Shown one piece after another: positions 1 through 7,900 of a DNA stretch of 26,161 nucleotides. A program made the translations under genes and the position numbers. The notes beneath the pieces were generated by a model. The model was not told the origin of the DNA, made no database searches, and saw only the letters and a list, made by a program, of their open reading frames with translations. Position 1 is the first letter of the stretch, and every line of letters begins with the position of its first letter. The stretch is from a virus, in IMG/VR virus record IMGVR_UViG_3300032207_000296, positions 1-26,161 of that record; one strand, given 5' to 3'.

Positions 1-2
1 AT

Positions 3-500
3 TCCAAACAACTCCAAAAAATAATTGAGACAGTTTTTGACGTTAATTTATTAGACAAAAGCAGAAGAAGAGAAATAGTAGAAGCCAGGATAGCTTACTC
101 TAACATACTTCACGAGGTCAATAACCTAACTATATCTGCCATCGCAAAGACTTTAGGTAAAAACCACGCTACAGTTATACATTACCTAAAACATTTTCAC
201 TACATCCAAATGGATAACGAGCTGTGGAATAAGTACCTACAATGCTACAATTCCTATACAGAAAAGGCTCATCCAGTGCACGACATGGAATTACAAAAAT
301 GCAAAAATTATGTCTATTCTTTGGAGAATAAAATAAATGTATTAACTTTGAATATAAATCGTTTAAAAAACGAGCAAGAAAAGTTCAACATTATGAATGA
401 GGAATACGCTCCTCTTTACAAGTTAATTAAAGAAAGAGTAAAACCTCAACAAGTAGAGCAAGTAACCAGAAGATTAAACACATATCTAAATGGCATATAA
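3..500 (+). CDS. DnaA domain IV-like DNA-binding protein (5' partial)
   Basis: The frame is open from the left edge, so the start lies outside the window; 165 residues remain. An ATG at 210 exists but lies downstream of the recognisable domain and is not the real start. Visible residues 21-65 resemble the C-terminal DNA-binding domain of the replication initiator DnaA: RRREIVEAR, then a helix-turn-helix, then the signature stretch IAKTLGKNHATVIHYLKHF. In DnaA the G-x-x-H-(S/A)-T-V part contacts the DnaA box. After it come about 95 mainly charged, probably helical residues with a coiled-coil look (around residues 95-125) that are not part of ordinary DnaA. Whether an ATPase domain lies upstream cannot be seen. 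A role in replication initiation or in diverting host DnaA sites is inference. The 3' end overlaps the next gene by 11 bases, so they are probably co-transcribed. Confidence 0.75.
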   Translation, partial: SKQLQKIIETVFDVNLLDKSRRREIVEARIAYSNILHEVNNLTISAIAKTLGKNHATVIHYLKHFHYIQMDNELWNKYLQCYNSYTEKAHPVHDMELQKCKNYVYSLENKINVLTLNINRLKNEQEKFNIMNEEYAPLYKLIKERVKPQQVEQVTRRLNTYLNGI

Positions 501-723
501 CATAAATGACGTAGAGAAAATAGCAGAGTTCAAGTCTTGGTCAGACAGACAAAAGATTGATGAGCTCCTACGGATTGATTGTGATATATACACCAACTTA
601 GGTAAGGACTCAACCAAGACCGAAAAAGAAACAGCCAAAAAAAATTCACGAAAGATATACCGCTTGATAAAGGGTATAAATAATAAGTTAGGCAATGATT
701 TTTTAGTCGCTATGGACAGATAA
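490..723 (+). CDS. Small hypothetical phage protein, 77 aa
   Basis: I do not recognise a family with a known function. The protein is charged and probably all-helical. Its C-terminal half (residues 45-77) is rich in Lys and Arg and ends in GNDFLVAMDR. It has no signal peptide, membrane segment or cysteines. The start ATG lies inside the last codons of the DnaA-like gene (11-base overlap) and the stop is three bases before the next ATG, so it sits inside a compact operon and is probably translationally coupled. An ORF of 97 codons on the opposite strand covers the same bases but is not supported by context. Confidence 0.7.
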   Translation: MAYNINDVEKIAEFKSWSDRQKIDELLRIDCDIYTNLGKDSTKTEKETAKKNSRKIYRLIKGINNKLGNDFLVAMDR

Positions 724-726
724 ATA

Positions 727-915
727 ATGACACTAACAGCACTGGAGGAAGAGAGAATAAAGCATGTGAACCTTATCACAGGCGCTCTCCACGACTCCTG
801 TGACGAAATATACGAGTCGCTTATTGATAGAGATTACTCTGCTTGTAAGACCCAAGCCAAATCACTTATATTACAACTCAAAAATATAATTGACTCTATA
901 GAAGATGACATATAA
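727..915 (+). CDS. Small acidic helical protein, 62 aa
   Basis: The function is unknown. It looks like a two-helix acidic protein: residues 5-35 and 40-60 have heptad-like spacing of Leu and Ile, and it ends in the acidic tail IDSIEDDI. Two cysteines (residues 25 and 40) are present without a metal-site pattern. It starts three bases after the previous stop and overlaps the phosphoesterase gene by 11 bases. The tight packing on both sides is the main evidence that it is real. Small acidic proteins in early phage regions are often host-takeover or regulatory factors, but nothing in the sequence shows that here. Confidence 0.65.
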   Translation: MTLTALEEERIKHVNLITGALHDSCDEIYESLIDRDYSACKTQAKSLILQLKNIIDSIEDDI

Positions 916-1624
916 TAAAGACGTTCGTCCGCGGCTCAAAGGAAATAAACTGGCTGCTTTTAACCATATTACCAGCAAAGAAAAAAGAATACTTGTAATT
1001 GGAGACATACACGCTCCATTCACTTTGCATGGCTATCTTGATTTCTGCAAAGAAACTTACGCTATATATAATTGTAACCAGGTTATTTTTATTGGCGACA
1101 TCATTGATAATCACTATTCCTCTTTTCACACTACAGACCCAGACGGCATGGGCGGTGGAGATGAACTTGACTTAGCAATTAGTCATATACAAGATTGGGT
1201 AAGTGCTTTTCCAAAAGCAGATGTGCTCATTGGAAACCACGACAGAATGATTATGCGTAAAGCATTTGAGTCTCAGATACCCAAGCGGTGGATTAAATCT
1301 TACAACGAAGTGTTGGGAACGGAATGGAATTGGGTTGAGAGAATTGTGTATGACAATGTTCAATACGTACACGGAGAAGGAGGAACAGCTCGAACAAAAG
1401 CTAAGAACGACATGATGTCTACAGTTCAAGGACATATACACACCCAAGCATATACAGAATGGATGGTTGGAAGAAACTTTAGAGTTTTTGGTATGCAGGT
1501 AGGATGTGGCATAGACTGCTCAGCTTATGCAGCTGCGTATGCAAAACATTTTAAAAAACAAGCTATTGGATGTGGAGTAGTTATTGGTGGCCACACAGCT
1601 ATCAATAGACTTATGGAGCTATGA
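905..1624 (+). CDS. Calcineurin-like metallophosphoesterase
   Basis: All the hallmark metal-binding blocks of the family are present in order: GDIHAP (D34, H36), GDIIDN (D65, D68), GNHDR (N111, H112, D113), VHGEG (H156) and GHIHT (H177, H179). These residues coordinate a two-metal centre that hydrolyses phosphomonoesters or phosphodiesters. The length of 239 residues is normal for a stand-alone cytoplasmic enzyme, and there is no signal peptide. Phage members of this family are common, but their substrates (nucleic acid ends, cyclic nucleotides or phosphoproteins) are mostly unknown, so I give no specific one. Cysteines at 201, 205 and 223 in the C-terminal part are not canonical. The start overlaps the 62-residue gene by 11 bases, and the stop overlaps the next start in an ATGA arrangement. 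Confidence 0.9.
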   Translation: MTYNKDVRPRLKGNKLAAFNHITSKEKRILVIGDIHAPFTLHGYLDFCKETYAIYNCNQVIFIGDIIDNHYSSFHTTDPDGMGGGDELDLAISHIQDWVSAFPKADVLIGNHDRMIMRKAFESQIPKRWIKSYNEVLGTEWNWVERIVYDNVQYVHGEGGTARTKAKNDMMSTVQGHIHTQAYTEWMVGRNFRVFGMQVGCGIDCSAYAAAYAKHFKKQAIGCGVVIGGHTAINRLMEL

Positions 1625-1998
1625 CGCAGACAAGACTCAAAGCAATCAGTACTTTTACAGATAGATTTTCAGGAAGCTACAAACAGCTGGATGAGAATGA
1701 TGTAGACTTTAGGGTATACAACAAAGAAAAAAAACTCATAGCTTACGTAGAGGTTATACCCTGTAATAAATCTATCAAAGACTGTTTCCCCCTGGCTATA
1801 TCTTTAAGAAAGCTATCTCACTTATCTGCCAAAAGATTAAACCCAGTTATTATATGGTCGTGTTTAGATGGAATTATGTATGCTAAAATAAACGAAGTGC
1901 AAGGTAAAGTAAAATGGCATGGAGAGAATGAATACTCTGCAGAGCTGTTTGTGTTTTACGATAAGCAAAAGTTATTTAAGTATGCGAGGTATTATTAA
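1621..1998 (+). CDS. Hypothetical protein, possibly nuclease-fold related, 125 aa
   Basis: I do not recognise it with confidence. The layout is an Asp in a short strand (D27, D29), a hairpin turn, then LIAYVEV (E44), then a helix (LRKLSHLSAKRL), then VIIWSCLDGIMYAKI (about 76-90). This strand-strand-helix-strand order resembles the core of PD-(D/E)XK nucleases. However, the catalytic Lys expected two residues after the Glu is Ile46, so it would be inactive or use another Lys such as K50. This is inference from pattern only. The ATGA overlap with the phosphoesterase puts it last in the + operon. Its stop codon overlaps the stop of the convergent giant gene. Confidence 0.7.
   Translation: MTQTRLKAISTFTDRFSGSYKQLDENDVDFRVYNKEKKLIAYVEVIPCNKSIKDCFPLAISLRKLSHLSAKRLNPVIIWSCLDGIMYAKINEVQGKVKWHGENEYSAELFVFYDKQKLFKYARYY
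1995..1998. other. Convergent overlapping stop codons (TTAA)
   Basis: The palindrome TTAA supplies TAA to both strands: bases 1996-1998 end the 125-residue + gene and bases 1995-1997 end the giant - gene. The two operons therefore meet with no gap and no hairpin. Any termination signal must lie inside coding sequence or be absent. Confidence 0.95.
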
Positions 1999-4900
1999 TC
2001 GCCATACATTTCTTCTTTCAACTCTTCTCTTATCTGTCTTTTCTCTTTAGCTATTTCTCTTTTGATATCTTCGATTTCACGCATAGAACCTTGAGGCCCA
2101 TATAAGTCTTCATATAAGTCAGGGAAAAACTTTTTCATGTCAGTCTTATTCATCCTGTCTCTCTTGACCTCTCTCTTGCTGGGTCTATATGATGGGGATA
2201 TACCAAGCACATCATATATGTTGTCTTCAAACTCTGCTTCTGTGGAGTCTTGTCCAAAAGTATTTCCTAAACCTATGAATGGGTCGACTTGCGCTCCTAT
2301 CACAAGCTCCAAGATGGGTAAAATTTGTGACTTGAAAGTTCCTTCTTCATTACGCAAACCTTTTCTAATTTTACGCACAACGCTTTCTATAGGGTTAACT
2401 ACATTATCAGAATACGTTATCTTCTTTTTGTAGTCTTCACCTTCAATCATTCTACCAACTAAATCATACTCTTCGATTGTCGCTCCAGCATAGGGTATTT
2501 GATACAGTAAGTTCATACCAGCCATGGCCTCTGCCATCTTTTTAAGAGCGTCCATTCTATCCTCGTCATCACCTTTAACAAACTTAGCTATGTTTGAAAC
2601 GCCTACAAACAATACGTTTGCTATAGCAGCGTTTAAATAAAACCCTCGTATGTCTTGTTTGCGTGGCATCTTGCCAGCTTGTACACTTCTTATTATGTTG
2701 GTAGATGTCTGCATAACTTTGTTCATCTGCAAAAACAACGTACTACCAAACATTGTAAATCCACGCTGTAAAGCATTATTGCTTTGCTGTAAAGGTATTT
2801 TGTCAGCACCTCTTCTGGACTGTTGAGTGGCATTGTAGTTGTTAAAAGCTTCAACAGCTTCTGCTTTTGACATGCCATTCTTAATGTTTCTTTTGTAGTT
2901 AATCATATACCCCATAACACCGAGTATATCACCTATGATAGTAGGGGATGCAGCTGCTGATTTGAAAGCACGTATAGCTCTACCCACTTTGTCTGTTCTT
3001 TTGCTTACTCGTTTAAAAGTTTTAGAACCAGACTCTAATCCATAAATGTCTCCTTCAAGACCTTGCTCTACCCTTTTTCTAAAAGTGGGAGAGATTTCCA
3101 TAGCTTCTCGTATAGCTCCTTTTGCGCCAACCAAATCTTTGGCTAAATCAAACATAACCTGAGCGCCATCAACCATAAACATTATAGGGTCAAGTGCAGA
3201 TTTTACCACATTGGGAACTTTAGAGTCTTTGTTAAAGAAACTATATTCTTCGTAAGCATTGATAAACGAAGTGGCTTGTTTTAAAATTTGTATAGCTTTA
3301 AATGAAAGAGCAAAGCCAGTAAACCTAACCTGCATGCCGTCTAAAAATTTATTAGATAGATTCGACTTCATGCCAGCGTTAGGGTTGATGGCAAAGTTTA
3401 CGGCTTGTTTTATTGGTTGTCTCATTCCCATCTGCTCAATCAGCATTGCAACTGAAGGCGTATTAAAAAACGCATTTAACATTTTAGTTCCCTCAGCATA
3501 AGCCTTGTACTTCTCCATTGTTTGGAAATGATTTTCTAAAGTAGAAGTAAAGTCAACAGCATCGAGCTCAATGTTTAAAGCTTTGTCACTACGTTCTTTC
3601 AATGCAGGTGCGGTCTCTGCATTAAATATACCTTCAAAGTTTGCGTTCCTTAAATCAACTGTGATGTCGTCTTTGTTTACAGTTTCTGGCGCTTTCATGG
3701 TTGGGAAGTAATTATCTATAAAACCTAAGTTAACATCATTCATTTGAGAATAGACTGCGTTAACGCTTTCATAGTACTCATTGCTTAAATAATCAACAAC
3801 CTTGTCTGCAAACTCTTTTGCTTTTGGGTCAAGCATTTCTTCTACTTTGGCTAAACCAGATTCGCCAATCTGTTGAAGTAATACATCTCTTTGTATTTCG
3901 TTCTTGCTAAGCGCATACATTCTTAGAAGCTGGTCACCACTGAATACATCTTTTCTTATCCTTCCAGTTCTTTTGTTTCTAACATCCATATTGACAACAC
4001 CGATGTTGAGTAATCTTTTTATTTCATTGTATCCTTTTCTTACTCCTTCAATGCTGTTGGCGAGCTCATCTAATTTTGTTTTAGTTTCAAACAATCCAGT
4101 GTTATACTGGTTATCCATTCGATTAAGTCTTCGATAAACCTTGTCTCTAAATACAGTTTTCCCTTCAGTAATTCTATCTAATAGATTTGTAAGCGTGCCC
4201 AGGTGTTTAAACCAATCTTTAGATTGTCTGATAAATTTACCTGCAGAGGTATACTTCATTGTTTTAGCCAGCTCTATTAGACCTTTACCAACGCCTAATT
4301 TTTTTAACTTCTGCAAGTATTGTTTTCTTTTTGCACTAAACTCTTGTGCCTCTAAAACATTTCCGTCCTCATCAAAAAGCTCAGGGTTTGTTTCTTTAAT
4401 CTGCTCAGTAACTTCATTAGCTTGAGCTTCATACTGAGCGACACGCTGTGCTCTTCTGGACTTGAAGGTAGCGATAGACTCGCCTCTTATTTGTTGAAGC
4501 CTGTTCATTAGTTGTTGAACTTGATTCAAGTCCATATTCATAACGTCTGCAAAATTATCAAAAGCCAATGCGTCAAACACTAAACTTTGTTCTCTGGTCG
4601 TAATAGTTTCTCCAGCTCTTTGTCGTTGAAGGATATCGGTAATGACTTGCTCATTCGTCACTATATTATTGCGTAACTCCTCCATTGCCTCCACATCATT
4701 TTTAAGCGCAGCGTTTAAGACTTTCTTTGCAGAGTTGAAATAAGACTGGCCTTCTTTACTCAATCCTTTAGCTCTTCTCTTCCCTGACTTTGTAAATCCT
4801 GTGAGAGCTTTTGACTTGACCACTTTTAAAATATCATTCAGCATAGCTTTTTTCATTTTAGCTTGCTGTTCTTGAACCATTTTAATTACAAACTCACCAT

Positions 4901-7900
4901 CAGCTAATAGCTTTGCTTCTGTGGTGTTAGTGACTCTATTAATTAATCTATTAATTTGCGCTTGGGTAAACGTATTTGAACGTGGTAAATTATTTCTAAT
5001 AAATGTTTTGAGTCTATTTTGCGCATCACGCAGACTTGTCTCGCCTTTCTTGCGGTCTTTTAGAGACTGTCTAATGGACGATATTTCTTTTTGTACGTTT
5101 CGATTAGCTCGCGTTCCTAAAGTCCTGTCAAACGAGCTTAAAAGCTGTAATTGAGTCTGTTCAGGCTGTGCTTGAAAGATTGCATTTTCTTTCATTAAGT
5201 CCATAGCTTTTTGACGTACGTCTGCCATGGTTGTTTCTTCAGTAGTAAACTCAGTCAAACCTTGTCGAACCTCATTGAACAATTGAGTGCCTTGTTCTAC
5301 ACCACCCTCCACATTTCCAAACTCAGATGGCATTGTAATATCTTCATCAATTCTTACTGTCATGGCTTCATTGATGTCGGTACGATTAAACCCTCTTCCA
5401 ATTAATACTTCGCGTATAGACGCATCGCTTATTCCATTCTCTCTGCCTGTGTTTATGATAGACTGCATAGACTGGCCTGTGCTAAAAGCTACATCCCCAT
5501 CTTTTAATTGTGTAAGTTGTTGGTCTGACAATTTTATTTCTCTGCCTGAAAAGATATCGGCAAGAGCTGTTCCCACAAACGCATCAAGATTCATGTCTTG
5601 GATTTCATCCACAGTCAAATCTTTTGACATTTTGAACTGAGCTTTTATATAATTCCACATACCAGCAAGCCATTGTTGGAACTTGCTTTTTAATGAAGCG
5701 TCTGCTATTTGTTGCCCTTTGTCTCCAATAAGAATAGCCATTGTTTCGTCTACAGCTTTTTCCTCATTGTTCTTAAACTTTTTTAGCTGGCTTTGATATA
5801 AAGGGGTTTGTTTTACCAGCTCTTTACCTTGGTTGTAAATCTGCTGGCCTTTTGGTGTGGTCTTTAAAAACTTAATCCACACGTGACCCATCTCGTGAAT
5901 AGACGTGTTAAATAGTTGTGATTGAGAATTGTGTACTTGAGGATTAATATATATATCTCCATTCACAGTCATACCATAAACGATATCTTCTCCCACGCTG
6001 TACTTTTGTACTTGCGGTGATGTAACAATCTCATCAAATGTTTGCTGGTCTGTGCTGATTACAACGCCAGGAAAAGCTTTGTTGATAAATGAGTTAAGCT
6101 TGTTGGCGTTATCTAAGTTTTCGTTAGCAGCTTCAACAAAAAACTCACGCTGATTGATTCCTCTTCTACCTTTTGTTTCATCAATTTCTAAGGTTAATCT
6201 TTGAGTGCTTTCTATGGGTCTGCCTGGCTCAAGGATTTGCTGTAAGTCTTGCACCTCTTGACTTGCAGCTTCTGATATTTGCCTTAGTTGGTTAAGGTCT
6301 AAGTCTATGTACTCGGATACATCAATGCCCTGGAAACGAGCATCATTCTCTATCGCTTGGACGAGCGAGTTATAAAGGTCTTGCCCACCCTGTCGAGACT
6401 CGGCCCTTTCTTTTGCAATTCGTCCAATAATTTCTTTCCGAGTTCCCTTGTCGATGAAGTTGGACTGGACTGGTCGGTAGTCTTTGATTTCATAATTAAC
6501 ATTATTATTATTAAGGTTCTCTGCAAATATACCAATTTTATCCTGAAGCATAGGGTCAGCAAAATCAAATATATCTATGAAGCTAACTTCATTAGTAGAT
6601 TCATTGATTGAAAAATCAGTTATACCTGCTTGTTGCAGAGCGTTCATAGCAGCTTGTGTGTCACTTACTTGTATGACATATTCATTGCCATTTTGCTCTT
6701 GAGTATTGTCCTGTACATATTGTGCAGCGATAGTGCTTTCTTGAGTTTCAGGAGCTAATGCAGCGACCATAGCTGCATATTCTTCTGCTTGTTGCAAGGT
6801 CGCGTCAGGCAGAACTACACGATTACTGATTTCAATTATCTCTTGTCCAGCTTCGTTTTTGTATCCACCTATACCTTCTTCCACTTCAACTGTAAGTCCA
6901 AGCTGATTACCGATACCTGTAAGGTTATCTTTGTATTGAATATAGTTTTTATCTTGACGTAACTGGTTTGCTTCTTCAACTGTATTTATTGTGGTGTTAA
7001 AGAATGGAGCTACTGCGACTATTGGGCCTACGGAACTATCCTCCGTTTGGGCGGTCTGAGGTTGCGCGGTTTCGAGTTGGGGTACTCCTGTTCCCACCTC
7101 TTGGCCATCTCTGGTTTGTTCGCGTACATCCACCTCCTCTGTTTCTCTGATTTGAACGGCATCTAATTTATTTTCTAAAAGTTTGGTTGTTTCATCGTCA
7201 TTATCAACAGTAAGCATCGTACCTAAAAGAGTTGGGCGATTCTTTTCGTTGATATATTTAATAAACTGCGCACGTGTTACACGCTTGCCATCTATTGTGT
7301 ATCTTCCAACATCCTGACGAACTTCAGGGGTAGACTCGACTAAGCCTTCCAATAATGTTCGTTGACCTGGTGGTAGTTGTTTTTTGTTTTCAGTAATGAA
7401 AGCAAGTTCAAAGTTAATGTCTGCTACCTTTTTACCAAATACAGCTTTTCTGTTTGGCGTTGCAGTGTATTCTTCTTTGGCTGCTAATAGTTGCATAACT
7501 CTTGCCTTCAAAGCTTTGTTTGCTGGTGTGTTTTTGCCCACTCCTAACTGTAGTAAGTTATCAGCGTCTTTAGATAAACCTAAGTTTTTTTGTATCCTTT
7601 GATTAACATCTTGGTCAATTTGACCAAGTCTCTCCATGTTATTAGACCACTTTGATATCTGTGTGTTAGTTCCTCTTGCCTCCAAAAGCAATGGTATGTC
7701 GGTGAATGTATCTGCAAGCTCTATGTTACTAAGCTTTCTGCTATCTACAAATAAATTAACAGCCATGTGAGAGGTGTTGTTTCCAAACCCACCTATTGAT
7801 TCTGCTAAAATATCCTTTACATTTATCTCATCACCTACGTTTACCTGTGCTAATGTTTCACCTAAGCCTTCTGTAACAGGGTCAATCAGTGAACGCTCAG

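Noticed and set aside
486-779. 97-codon frame on - opposite the 77-residue gene
   Set aside because: The + genes here are tightly packed and co-directional; the - frame has no context and is a shadow of a Lys/Arg-rich coding stretch.
5211-5640. Overlapping + frames (64 and 117 codons) within the giant gene
   Set aside because: They are antisense shadows in the giant gene, rich in Ser, Pro and Ile as expected from reverse-frame reading, with no coupling or start signals.
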